Shown here one piece after another: positions 33,613 to 42,265 of a DNA stretch of 64,000 bases (position 1 is its first letter; each line of letters opens with the position of its first letter). Both the position numbers and the translations under genes were made by a program. The notes beneath the pieces were generated by a model. The model was not told where the DNA came from. It ran no database searches and saw nothing but the letters and a program-made list of their open reading frames with translations. Source of the DNA: Sporomusaceae bacterium (lineage in GTDB: Bacteria > Bacillota > Negativicutes > UBA1444); the NCBI GenBank assembly GCA_018434355.1, contig JAHDPL010000014.1, positions 183,974 to 247,973 of the forward strand, read 5' to 3'.

Positions 33613-33702
33613 TTAACTGTAAGTTTTTTTCTCTTTTTTCACCTTGGTATCACTGGGTTTTTTCTTGTCGTTTTTCTTGGTTCCTTGCTCTTTGTTCGCC
33701 AC
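33613..33702 (-). CDS. Lysine-rich 29-residue protein
   Basis: A short frame with a GTG start nine bases behind a perfect AGGAGG and a TAA stop. The predicted peptide is M-A-N-K-E-Q-G-T-K-K-N-D-K-K-K followed by P-S-D-T-K-V-K-K-E-K-K-T-Y-S: 12 Lys in 29 residues, no hydrophobic segment. It could be a nucleic-acid- or ribosome-associated micro-protein. Support is the ribosome-binding site, isolation between hairpin and promoter, and strong composition bias; no homologue is recognised. Confidence 0.5.
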   Translation of the reverse strand: MANKEQGTKKNDKKKPSDTKVKKEKKTYS

Positions 33703-33730
33703 AATTAACATCCTCCTGCAGAATAAGTTC

Positions 33731-33759
33731 TTGCAACTTAACCTTGATAGTTATATTAG
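33731..33759 (+). promoter_or_regulatory. Possible promoter of the opp operon
   Basis: TTGCAA (33731-33736) and TATTAG (33754-33759) with a 17-base spacer, about 120 bases upstream of oppA. Confidence 0.45.
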
Positions 33760-33889
33760 ACATCAATGTAAAAACTCCTACCGCAGGAAACTAAATTCAG
33801 CAAAGGAAATTTTCGCTGGCAGGTCGAATAGTTTTGAGAACGTATAAAACACAAGATTGATTATCTTCATAGAATTGGAGGGAATTCCC

Positions 33890-35491
33890 TTGTCACGCAA
33901 ACAAGCTACCGCCCTGGCGGTTATTCTGTTTCTTATGCTTTCCGCACTGACATTGAGCGGCTGCGGCAGCAAATCCGGGCCAAAATATCTGCGCGTTTCA
34001 GTCGGCGCGGAACCGGAAACCCTGGACCCGCGCAAATCGACCGGCATCCCGGAGTCGACCGTGCAGGCTCAACTGTTCGAGGGTCTGACCACACTGGACG
34101 CAACCAACAAACCGTTGCCGGCGATGGCTGAACGCTGGGAAATCAGTCCGGACGGCCTGCGCTACAAGTTTTTCCTGCGGCCCGGAGTGAAATGGTCCAA
34201 TGGCGACCCGGTCACCGCCTATGACTTTGAATATTCCTGGAAAACAACCTTGTCGCCGGAGTTCGGCGCCAAATATTCTTATCAGTTGTTTTATCTCAAG
34301 AACGGAGAAGCCTACAACAAAGGGCTAACCACCGCCGACCAGGTCGGCGTCAAAGCGCTGGACGACCGAACCCTGGAAGTGGTGTTGGAAAAACCCACAG
34401 CTTATTTCTTGTCGTTGACCTCTTTCCACACTTTATACCCGGTTCCCCGCCGCATTGTCGAAGCCAATCCGAAATGGGCCGCCGAACCGAAAACCCTTAT
34501 CGGCAACGGTCCGTTCAAAATCACCAACTGGGTTCACAATTCACGGATAGAACTCGTGAAAAACGATCAGTATTGGGACGCGGCAAAAGTAAAAATGCCA
34601 AAGCTCGACATCATCCTGACCGAGTCCAGCAGCACCGAAATCGCCATGTTCGACAACAATCAGATCGATATGGGCGAGAATGCACCGCCGGCTGAATATC
34701 CCCGTCTGAAAAAAGAGGGACGGTTACAAATTTCGCCCTATCTGGGCACCTATTTCTTCGCCTTCAATGTGGAAAAAACGCCGCTTGACAATCCGAAAGT
34801 CAGGCAGGCGCTCAGTCTGGCGATTGATCGTCAGGCAATCATCACCAATGTTGTGAAAGGCGAGCAACGGGTCGCGCTGGCCTGGGTGCCGCCCGGCCTG
34901 GTTGACGCCACACCCGGCAGTGATTTTCGAACCATCGGCGGCGACTATTTCAAAGATGCCAATTTTGAAATCGCAAAAAAACTGCTGGCCGAGGCAGGCT
35001 ATCCTGAGGGAAAAGGATTGCCGGCGATTGAATTGATATACAACACGCACGATGTACACAAGGCAATTGCCGAGGCTGTGCAGGAAATGTGGCGCAAAAC
35101 CCTTGGCGTCAATGTGCGACTGGCCAATCAGGAGTGGAAGGTATTCATCAACACCCGCAGCAAGGGCGCCTATCAGATTGCCCGTCATGGATGGATCGGC
35201 GATTACGCCGACCCGATGACATTTCTCGATATGTTTGAAACAGGCAGCGGCAATAACGACTCCCAATACAAAAATCCCCGCTATGACACACTGATAAGGC
35301 TGGCAAAATCGACCGGCAATCAGGAAATCCGGATGAAAGCGATGCACGAAGCGGAACGCCTGCTAATGGATGATGCGGTCATCGCGCCACTGTACTTTTA
35401 CACCCGCGTGACGATGGTCAAGCCCAATGTAAAGGGCTATCACCGATCGGTGCTTGGTCACGTCTACTTCAAGGAGGCCTATCTGGAGTGA
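33890..35491 (+). CDS. oppA: Oligopeptide ABC transporter substrate-binding lipoprotein
   Basis: 533 residues from TTG 33890 (GGAGGG upstream). Lipobox L-S-G-C at Cys24 anchors it to the outer face of the cytoplasmic membrane. The family pattern is plain: G-A-E-P-E-T-L-D-P, F-F-L-R-P-G-V-K-W-S-N-G-D-P-V-T-A-Y-D-F-E-Y-S-W and V-R-Q-A-L-S-L-A-I-D-R. It delivers peptides to the OppBCDF complex encoded downstream (6-base gap). Confidence 0.93.
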   Translation: MSRKQATALAVILFLMLSALTLSGCGSKSGPKYLRVSVGAEPETLDPRKSTGIPESTVQAQLFEGLTTLDATNKPLPAMAERWEISPDGLRYKFFLRPGVKWSNGDPVTAYDFEYSWKTTLSPEFGAKYSYQLFYLKNGEAYNKGLTTADQVGVKALDDRTLEVVLEKPTAYFLSLTSFHTLYPVPRRIVEANPKWAAEPKTLIGNGPFKITNWVHNSRIELVKNDQYWDAAKVKMPKLDIILTESSSTEIAMFDNNQIDMGENAPPAEYPRLKKEGRLQISPYLGTYFFAFNVEKTPLDNPKVRQALSLAIDRQAIITNVVKGEQRVALAWVPPGLVDATPGSDFRTIGGDYFKDANFEIAKKLLAEAGYPEGKGLPAIELIYNTHDVHKAIAEAVQEMWRKTLGVNVRLANQEWKVFINTRSKGAYQIARHGWIGDYADPMTFLDMFETGSGNNDSQYKNPRYDTLIRLAKSTGNQEIRMKAMHEAERLLMDDAVIAPLYFYTRVTMVKPNVKGYHRSVLGHVYFKEAYLE

Positions 35492-35497
35492 TATTCT

Positions 35498-36424
35498 GTG
35501 TTTAAATCGATCGTCGGACGCATTCTGTCGATGCTGCTGGTGCTCTGGGTCATCATTACCGTGACGTTCGTTTTGATGCACGCCATTCCCGGTGGCCCGT
35601 TCACTGCTGAAAAAGCGTTGCCGGAAGCAGTCATGAAAAACATCGAAGCCCGTTATCGGTTGAATGATCCTTTGCCGAAACAATACGCCGATTACTGGGC
35701 TAATCTGTTGCGGGGCGACCTGGGTCCTTCCTTCAAGTACGAATCCCGCAGCGTGAACGAAATTATCGCCGAAGGCTTCCCTGTTTCGGCGGAACTGGGT
35801 CTGGTCGCTGTTACGCTGTCAGTACTGATCGGGATTCCTGCCGGCATGGCAGGAGCGCTCTACCAAAACCGCTGGCCCGACCACCTGGTGATGCTGCTGG
35901 CAACGGTCGGCATCTCGGTTCCCAGTTTCATCCTGGCCACGCTGCTGATTTTTTGTTTTGCCTTGTGGCTACGGATTCTCCCGGCCGCCATGTGGGGTTC
36001 GCCTGAGTATGTCATCCTGCCTGCGCTGGCTTTGGCTGGCATGCCCACAGCGTTTATCGCCCGTCTGACCCGTTCCAGCATGCTGGAAGTGCTGGCCCAG
36101 GATTACATCCGCACCGCCCGGGCCAAAGGCATAGCGCCCTTCACGATCCTTTGGCGGCACGCGCTGAAGAATGCCCTGCTGCCTGTAGTGACCTATCTGG
36201 GTCCGATGATTGCCGCGATTTTCACCGGCAGTTTTGTCATCGAGTCGATCTTTGCCATTCCCGGACTCGGACGCCATTTCGTCACCAGCATCTATAACCG
36301 GGACTACACGGTAATCCTCGGCATCACCGTGTTTTACAGCGCCCTGTTGGTGCTGATGAATTTTCTCGTCGATCTTGCCTATCTCTGGCTGGATCCCCGC
36401 ATCAAGCCGGAAGGGGAGGATTGA
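35498..36424 (+). CDS. oppB: Peptide ABC transporter permease (OppB type)
   Basis: 308 residues, GTG start, six helices. The N-terminus (I-L-S-M-L-L-V-L-W-V-I-I-T-V-T-F-V-L-M) and the EAA-loop region (Y-I-R-T-A-R-A-K-G-I) are typical of OppB/DppB permeases. Confidence 0.94.
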   Translation: MFKSIVGRILSMLLVLWVIITVTFVLMHAIPGGPFTAEKALPEAVMKNIEARYRLNDPLPKQYADYWANLLRGDLGPSFKYESRSVNEIIAEGFPVSAELGLVAVTLSVLIGIPAGMAGALYQNRWPDHLVMLLATVGISVPSFILATLLIFCFALWLRILPAAMWGSPEYVILPALALAGMPTAFIARLTRSSMLEVLAQDYIRTARAKGIAPFTILWRHALKNALLPVVTYLGPMIAAIFTGSFVIESIFAIPGLGRHFVTSIYNRDYTVILGITVFYSALLVLMNFLVDLAYLWLDPRIKPEGED

Positions 36425-36428
36425 CGAC

Positions 36429-37328
36429 ATGGATTTCTCGCCGCTCAAACCAACCGCCGAGATGCTGCAGAAACAGACCCGGCCTCATCTCGGATTTCGC
36501 CAGGATGCCTGGCTGCGACTGAAAAAGAACCGCGCCGCGTTGGCCGGTTTGTCAATCATCGTGTTCATCAGCCTGTTGGCCGTTTTCGGACCGATGATTT
36601 CTCCCTACTCGTATTCCGACCAAACCCTGGCCAATGCCAATCAACCGCCTTCAGCCGCCCATTGGTTCGGCACCGACAACCTGGGCCGCGATCTCGCTAC
36701 CCGCGTTTGTTACGGCGCTCGCATCAGCCTGGCCATCGGCATCGTGGCCAGCCTGATCAATCTGGGGATCGGCGTTCTGTACGGCGGCATTTCGGGATAT
36801 TTTGGCGGCCGGATCGACAGCGTCATGATGCGGATCGTGGATATTCTGTACGGGATTCCGTTGCTGCTGTATGTCATCCTGCTGATGGTCGTCTTGAAGC
36901 CGGGCCTGTTGAATGTATTTATCGCCCTCGGCCTGGTTTATTGGCTGCGAATGGCCCGTATCGTAAGGGCCCAGGTGCTGGGACTGAAAGAACTGGAATT
37001 CGTGCTGGCCGCCAGGGTGCTCGGCGCCAGCCCCCGTCGCCTGATCTTCGGTCATCTGCTGCCCAACAGCCTGGGACCGATCATCGTCACGCTGACCTTG
37101 TCGATTCCGGAAGCGATTTTTATCGAAGCGTTCCTCAGCTTTATCGGTCTTGGCGTTTCGGCGCCGATGGCCAGTTGGGGCGTACTGGCATCCGAAGGCG
37201 TGGTGACGCTTCGCTCTTATCCTTTCCAATTGCTCTGGCCGGCTGTCGCAATCAGCCTGACCATGCTCGGTTTCAACTTCCTTGGCGACGGACTGCGGGA
37301 TGCGCTGGACCCCCGGATGCGCCGCTGA
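36429..37328 (+). CDS. oppC: Peptide ABC transporter permease (OppC type)
   Basis: 299 residues, ATG after GGGGAGGA. It has the OppC N-terminal segment (R-L-K-K-N-R-A-A-L-A-G), G-T-D-N-L-G-R-D and the EAA-loop equivalent (V-L-A-A-R-V-L-G-A-S-P-R). It pairs with OppB to form the channel. It starts four bases after oppB. Confidence 0.94.
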   Translation: MDFSPLKPTAEMLQKQTRPHLGFRQDAWLRLKKNRAALAGLSIIVFISLLAVFGPMISPYSYSDQTLANANQPPSAAHWFGTDNLGRDLATRVCYGARISLAIGIVASLINLGIGVLYGGISGYFGGRIDSVMMRIVDILYGIPLLLYVILLMVVLKPGLLNVFIALGLVYWLRMARIVRAQVLGLKELEFVLAARVLGASPRRLIFGHLLPNSLGPIIVTLTLSIPEAIFIEAFLSFIGLGVSAPMASWGVLASEGVVTLRSYPFQLLWPAVAISLTMLGFNFLGDGLRDALDPRMRR

Positions 37329-37373
37329 TTCATCCGCCGCCGTTTATCCTATTTGCTGGGAGGCCCGATTTCT

Positions 37374-38390
37374 TTGCAACCTGCTCTGTTGACCGTTAAT
37401 AACCTGCATGTCCACTTCCGCACCTACGCCGGGACTGTGCAAGCCCTGCGAGGCGTCGATTTTTCCCTGGCGGCCGGCGAAATCGTCGGTATCGTCGGCG
37501 AGTCCGGTTGCGGCAAAACAGTGACCGCCAGCGCGATCATGGGCATCATTCCTTCGCCGCCCGGCCAAATCGTCTCCGGTGAAGCCTGGTTCGCCGGACG
37601 CGATTTACTGAAGCTGTCTGAAAAAGAGTCTCGCCGCCTGCGCGGCAATAAGCTGAGCATGATCTTTCAGGACCCGATGACTTCGCTGAACCCGGTGCTG
37701 ACCATCGGTACGCAGTTGACCGAACCGTTCATCGAACATCAGTCTTTGTCGCAGTCCGAGGCAAACGAGCGGGCGGCCGAACTGCTAAAATTGGTTGGGA
37801 TTGCCGATGGCGCCACCCGCCTGAAGCAATATCCGCATCAACTCAGTGGCGGCATGCGGCAACGGGTTATGATCGCCATGTCGCTGGCCTGCAACCCCAG
37901 CCTGCTGTTCGCCGATGAACCGACCACCGCGCTTGACGTCACTGTGCAGGCGCAGATCTTGGATTTGCTGAAACGGCTGAATCGCGAGCTGAATACCACC
38001 TTGGTGCTGATTACGCACGACCTGGGCGTGGTCGCCAGCTTGTGCCAACGCGTCCTGGTCATGTATGCCGGTCAGATCGTTGAATCGGCCCCTGTACACA
38101 ACCTGTTTGCCGAACCGCTTCATCCTTATAGCCTCGGCCTGTTGCAGTCGGTTCCCCGCCCTGACTTTCAGGGAAAACGCCTGCTGGCCATCGACGGACA
38201 TCCACCGGACCTACTCATTCCGCCCAGCGGTTGCACTTTTCTGCCGCGTTGCCGGTTTGCCATGCAGGCCTGTCTTGAAGCGCCGCCATTATTCGACCTG
38301 GCCGAAAACCGGCAAAGTCGCTGCTGGTTGAATCATCCCGATTCACCGCACGATGCCCGGGTCGCGCTGGCAATCGGAGGTGTACGGTGA
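37374..38390 (+). CDS. oppD: Peptide ABC transporter ATPase (OppD type)
   Basis: 338 residues from TTG 37374, ten bases after GGGAGG. Walker A G-E-S-G-C-G-K-T, signature L-S-G-G-M-R-Q-R-V, Walker [13 protein letters not shown]. The C-terminal oligopeptide/dipeptide region has a Cys cluster ([10 protein letters not shown]) as in other OppD proteins. A longer frame from TTG 37353 is possible. Confidence 0.92.
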   Translation: MQPALLTVNNLHVHFRTYAGTVQALRGVDFSLAAGEIVGIVGESGCGKTVTASAIMGIIPSPPGQIVSGEAWFAGRDLLKLSEKESRRLRGNKLSMIFQDPMTSLNPVLTIGTQLTEPFIEHQSLSQSEANERAAELLKLVGIADGATRLKQYPHQLSGGMRQRVMIAMSLACNPSLLFADEPTTALDVTVQAQILDLLKRLNRELNTTLVLITHDLGVVASLCQRVLVMYAGQIVESAPVHNLFAEPLHPYSLGLLQSVPRPDFQGKRLLAIDGHPPDLLIPPSGCTFLPRCRFAMQACLEAPPLFDLAENRQSRCWLNHPDSPHDARVALAIGGVR

Positions 38391-39373
38391 ATCGTCCGTT
38401 GGTGGAAGTCCACAACCTGTCCAAACATTTTGTCATATACCGCTCCTGGAGCGGTCGTCCGCTAAAGACCGTACAGGCGGTCGATGATGTTTCGTTTTTC
38501 ATCATGCCGGGAGAAACCCTCGGTCTGGTCGGTGAGACGGGTTGCGGCAAATCGACGGTCGGCCGCACTCTGGTCGGCCTCTATGAACCGACTGCCGGCG
38601 CTGCATTGCTTGAGGGCCGTGACATCCACGCGACGCTGCGTTCAAAGGAACAGTCTGATTTTCGCCGCCGGTTGCAGATCATCTTTCAGGACCCCTATGC
38701 ATCACTCGATCCGCGGATGACGGTGGGCGACATTGTCGGCGAGCCACTTGACATTCATCAGTTGGTCGCCCCGTCGCAGCGGCGGGAACGGATTCAGGAG
38801 CTACTGCTGCAAGTGGGGTTGGACCCGGAACATGCAGCCCGCTACCCGCACGAGTTCTCCGGCGGACAACGGCAACGGGTCGGCATTGCCCGCGCCTTGG
38901 CCGCACAGCCCGATTTCATTGTCTGCGATGAACCGATTTCGGCGCTGGACGTTTCGATACAGGCGCAGATCATCAACCTGATGCAAGATTTGCAACAAAG
39001 CATCGGCCTGACCTATCTGTTTATCGCTCACGATCTTTCGATGGTCAGGCATCTTAGCCACCGGATCGCTGTCATGTACCTCGGTTCGTTGGTTGAACTT
39101 GCTGATAGCGCTGCATTATTCAGCGAACCGCAACATCCGTACAGCCAGGCGCTGCTGTCGGCGATTCCCCTGCCCGACCCTAAAGTCGAGGCGACACGTG
39201 AGCGCATCTTCATGCCCGGCGAAGTCCCCAGCCCTATCAACCCGCCCTCCGGTTGCCGCTTCCGCACCCGCTGCAGTCACGCGATGCCGATTTGCGCAGA
39301 AAATACACCGCAGCTGCTCGACGACGGAACCGGTCACCATACGGCCTGCCACCTAGTCCATCCGGCAACTTAG
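38387..39373 (+). CDS. oppF: Peptide ABC transporter ATPase (OppF type)
   Basis: 328 residues, GTG start overlapping the oppD stop. Walker [10 protein letters not shown], signature F-S-G-G-Q-R-Q-R-V, Walker B D-E-P-I-S-A-L-D, and a C-terminal Cys-containing OppF tail (C-R-F-R-T-R-C). It completes a full oppABCDF set. Confidence 0.94.
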   Translation: MNRPLVEVHNLSKHFVIYRSWSGRPLKTVQAVDDVSFFIMPGETLGLVGETGCGKSTVGRTLVGLYEPTAGAALLEGRDIHATLRSKEQSDFRRRLQIIFQDPYASLDPRMTVGDIVGEPLDIHQLVAPSQRRERIQELLLQVGLDPEHAARYPHEFSGGQRQRVGIARALAAQPDFIVCDEPISALDVSIQAQIINLMQDLQQSIGLTYLFIAHDLSMVRHLSHRIAVMYLGSLVELADSAALFSEPQHPYSQALLSAIPLPDPKVEATRERIFMPGEVPSPINPPSGCRFRTRCSHAMPICAENTPQLLDDGTGHHTACHLVHPAT

Positions 39374-39395
39374 CAACGCACAGGAGGAACGACAA

Positions 39396-40784
39396 ATGAA
39401 TCGACCGGCTACCTCGCTGGAACTGAAACCGCGGATTCTATATGAAGTTGCCAAGGCGGCCTGGGACGGCGCTTTGGCAGAGCGACGCGAAGATATTTGC
39501 CGCTTGGTCTGCGAAGAGTTTGGCGACCGGGTCACCCGGCATCGCGTAGCCAATCAAATCCGGGTCGCCATGGGTTTGCCGCCGCATGAGCTGGACAGCA
39601 CCGTCGGCGAAGCGGACGCAGACGCGCTGATGGGCTTGATGAGCGGGCCGTTCATCGTGAATGACCCGACGGCCTGCAAGCAGTGTCCCGAAGCCGGCGC
39701 TTGCTGCGGTCCGGATTGCCCTCTGCAAGCGCTGTCCAAAGAACCTGGCGGTGGACTTCAACTCGACCAGAGCAAATGCCTCGGCGAGGGGCATTGCTTG
39801 GCAAGTTGTTCCTTCGGCGGCCTGCAGGAAAAATCGCAATTTGTGCCGCTAATCGAGTTGCTGCGCGAACAAACCGGCCCGGTCTATGCCTCGGTCGCAC
39901 CGGCTTTCTCCGGCCAGTTTGGCAAGGACGTCACGCCGGGAAAACTGCGTTCGGCCCTGCTAGCGCTGGGATTTTCCGACATGGTCGAAACGGCGTTATA
40001 TGCAGATCTGATTACGATGAAGGAAGCGTTTGAGTTTGACGAACATGTCCGGGAAGCCGGTGATTTTCTAATCACCAGTTGCTGTTGTCCCGTCTGGATC
40101 AAACTGATTGAAGGCCGTTACAGCGAATTGTCCGCTCATATCTCACCGTCCGTGTCCCCGATGATTGCCTCCGGTCGCGTGATCAAAACACTCGAACCGC
40201 AAGCGAAAGTCGTGTTCATCGGACCCTGCATCGCCAAAAAAACCGAGGCAACCCTACCCGACCTGGCCGGCGCAATCGATTTCGTGCTGACCTTTCAAGA
40301 ACTGGCCGCCATTTTTCAGGCTACTGGCATCGATCCTGCCGGACAGCCTGACGAGGAAAATGCCGTCGCCTCGAGAGCCGGCCGCATCTATGCCCGGGCC
40401 GGCGGCGTCAGTGAAGCCGTGGCCGAAACTTTGGCAAGAATCTTGCCAAAGCGGGCCGGCGCACTGCAACCGCTGAAAGTGGACGGTATCCCTGCGTGCC
40501 AGAAGGTTCTGGAACAGGCGAAAACCGGCGCGTTGGAAGCCAACTTCATTGAAGGCATGGCCTGTCTGGGCGGCTGCGTCGGCGGACCGGGCCGAATCGT
40601 AGGCGTTGAACAATCCACAGAGGCTGTGAACGGCTATGGCGCCGCGGCAGCAGCTGCAACCCCGGTGGAAAATCCGCAGGTCTATCAGTTACTGACTCGT
40701 CTGGGGCTCGAAATGTCAGCCGCGTTGTTGACAACTGAAAGTCCGGCCGGCTTAGTTCTTGCCAGACGTATACAAAAACCATAG
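39396..40784 (+). CDS. [FeFe]-hydrogenase-like iron-sulfur protein
   Basis: 462 residues, AGGAGG before ATG. After a roughly 85-residue N-terminal domain come ferredoxin-like Cys groups (C-K-Q-C-P-E-A-G-A-C-C-G-P-D-C-P; C-L-G-E-G-H-C-L-A-S-C). H-cluster motifs follow: L1 T-S-C-C-C-P-V-W (Cys229-231), L2 I-G-P-C-I-A-K-K-T-E (Cys278), L3 E-G-M-A-C-L-G-G-C-V-G-G (Cys390, Cys394). All four cubane/2Fe ligands can be matched, but L1 has an extra Cys versus the usual T-S-C-C-P. It resembles the less-studied, non-bidirectional groups (C/D), whose role may be sensing. It sits 22 bases after oppF, an odd neighbour. Confidence 0.83.
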   Translation: MNRPATSLELKPRILYEVAKAAWDGALAERREDICRLVCEEFGDRVTRHRVANQIRVAMGLPPHELDSTVGEADADALMGLMSGPFIVNDPTACKQCPEAGACCGPDCPLQALSKEPGGGLQLDQSKCLGEGHCLASCSFGGLQEKSQFVPLIELLREQTGPVYASVAPAFSGQFGKDVTPGKLRSALLALGFSDMVETALYADLITMKEAFEFDEHVREAGDFLITSCCCPVWIKLIEGRYSELSAHISPSVSPMIASGRVIKTLEPQAKVVFIGPCIAKKTEATLPDLAGAIDFVLTFQELAAIFQATGIDPAGQPDEENAVASRAGRIYARAGGVSEAVAETLARILPKRAGALQPLKVDGIPACQKVLEQAKTGALEANFIEGMACLGGCVGGPGRIVGVEQSTEAVNGYGAAAAAATPVENPQVYQLLTRLGLEMSAALLTTESPAGLVLARRIQKP

Positions 40785-40835
40785 CGATGATGTAAAATTA
40801 ATATTAATAACAACTAGCATATAAGGGGGATTCCC

Positions 40836-42188
40836 ATGAGCAACAAACCGGTAAAAATTATGGAAACCGTTTTGCGGGACGGCCACCAATCACTGGCTGC
40901 CACGCGCATGCGCACCACCGACATGATCGGGATGCTGGAGCAACTCGACGATGTTGGCTACTTTTCGCTGGAGGCCTGGGGTGGCGCGACGTTTGACAGC
41001 ACCCTGCGCTTTCTCAATGAAGATCCTTGGGAAAGACTTCGGATCATCAAGCGTCACTGCAAAAAAACGCCGGTTCAGATGTTGCTGCGCGGACAGAATA
41101 TTCTCGGCTACAACCATTACGCCGATGATGTGGTGACCGAATTCGTCAAACGGGCCGTGCACAATGGCGTTGGGATCGTCCGGATCTTTGACGCGCTGAA
41201 TGACGTTCGCAACCTCGAAGTGTCGATGCGGGTCGCCAAGGAGACCGGCGCACATGTCCAGGGCGCATTCGTTTACACAATCAGCCCGTTCCATACGATT
41301 GACACGTTTGTAAAAGTCGCAAAAGACCTCGTTTCGATGGGGGCTGACTCGATCTGTATCAAGGATATGGCGGGCTTATTGGCTCCGTACGTCGCCTACG
41401 ACCTGGTCAAGGCCCTGAAAGCGGCAGTTCCTGTGCCGATTGATATCCATTCGCATTATACCAGTGGCATGGCCTCGATGACTTATCTGAAAGCGATTGA
41501 AGCCGGCGTCGATATCATCGACTGCGCGTTGTCGCCCTTTGCCATGGGTTCGTCGCAACCGGCGACCGAAGCGTTGGTCGCCGCGCTCGAAGGATCTGAA
41601 CGGGATACCGGCATCGCCAAAGAAAAACTGTACCCGATCGCCGACCACTTCCGCGCCGTCAAGAAAAGCGTCGCGGAAACTTTCAAACTGAACACTGCAA
41701 TCGATATTGACACCAAAGTCCTCTCATTCCAAATCCCTGGAGGCATGTTGTCGAACTTCCTCAACCAACTGAAAGAACAGGGAATGGAAGACAAATATCA
41801 GGATATGCTGGAAGAAATGCCGAAAGTTCGCGCCGACCTCGGTTATCCTCCGCTGGTCACGCCAACCAGCCAGATTACCGGTTCAATGGCTGCCTTCAAC
41901 GTCATGTTCGGTCGCTACAAAGTCGTACCGCGCGAAGTCAAGGACCTGGCCCGCGGCAAGTACGGTCGTACTCCGGCGCCGATCAACCCGGAAGTGGCCG
42001 ACCTGATTCTGGCCAATGAACAGTTGATCACTCATCGCCCCGCCGATGATATCGCACCGCAATTGGAATCGCTGAAAGCCTCGCTGGCGGAAAAAGGCTA
42101 TCCGAACGCATCGATTGAAGATGTTCTCAGCTATGCGCTGTTCCCTGATGTGGCGCTGAAATTCTTCGAAACCAACCGGACAAAATAA
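40836..42188 (+). CDS. Carboxyltransferase subunit: oxaloacetate decarboxylase alpha / pyruvate carboxylase B / transcarboxylase 5S type
   Basis: 450 residues, ATG after AAGGGGGA. The DRE-TIM motif L-R-D-G-H-Q-S, metal-binding H-S-H-Y-T-S-G-M and Lys of C-I-K-D-M-A-G-L mark the biotin-dependent carboxyltransferase domain. There is no C-terminal biotinyl domain (no A-M-K-M), so a separate biotin carrier is needed. Which enzyme it serves (oxaloacetate decarboxylase, pyruvate carboxylase or methylmalonyl-CoA carboxyltransferase) cannot be told, since the partner subunits are not in the window. Confidence 0.9.
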   Translation: MSNKPVKIMETVLRDGHQSLAATRMRTTDMIGMLEQLDDVGYFSLEAWGGATFDSTLRFLNEDPWERLRIIKRHCKKTPVQMLLRGQNILGYNHYADDVVTEFVKRAVHNGVGIVRIFDALNDVRNLEVSMRVAKETGAHVQGAFVYTISPFHTIDTFVKVAKDLVSMGADSICIKDMAGLLAPYVAYDLVKALKAAVPVPIDIHSHYTSGMASMTYLKAIEAGVDIIDCALSPFAMGSSQPATEALVAALEGSERDTGIAKEKLYPIADHFRAVKKSVAETFKLNTAIDIDTKVLSFQIPGGMLSNFLNQLKEQGMEDKYQDMLEEMPKVRADLGYPPLVTPTSQITGSMAAFNVMFGRYKVVPREVKDLARGKYGRTPAPINPEVADLILANEQLITHRPADDIAPQLESLKASLAEKGYPNASIEDVLSYALFPDVALKFFETNRTK

Positions 42189-42225
42189 AATCGGGAATGC
42201 CTGTAGGCATCCCCGCAGTCGTCAG

Positions 42226-42259
42226 GTGGAGGTATTATTGCAATACCTCCACTTTTTTT
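42226..42259 (+). terminator. Strong intrinsic terminator after the carboxyltransferase gene
   Basis: An 11-bp stem (GTGGAGGTATT/AATACCTCCAC) with a 5-nt loop is followed by seven T. A smaller hairpin (GGGAATGCC..GGCATCCC) lies just upstream at 42193-42214. Confidence 0.9.
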
Positions 42260-42265
42260 ATTGGG

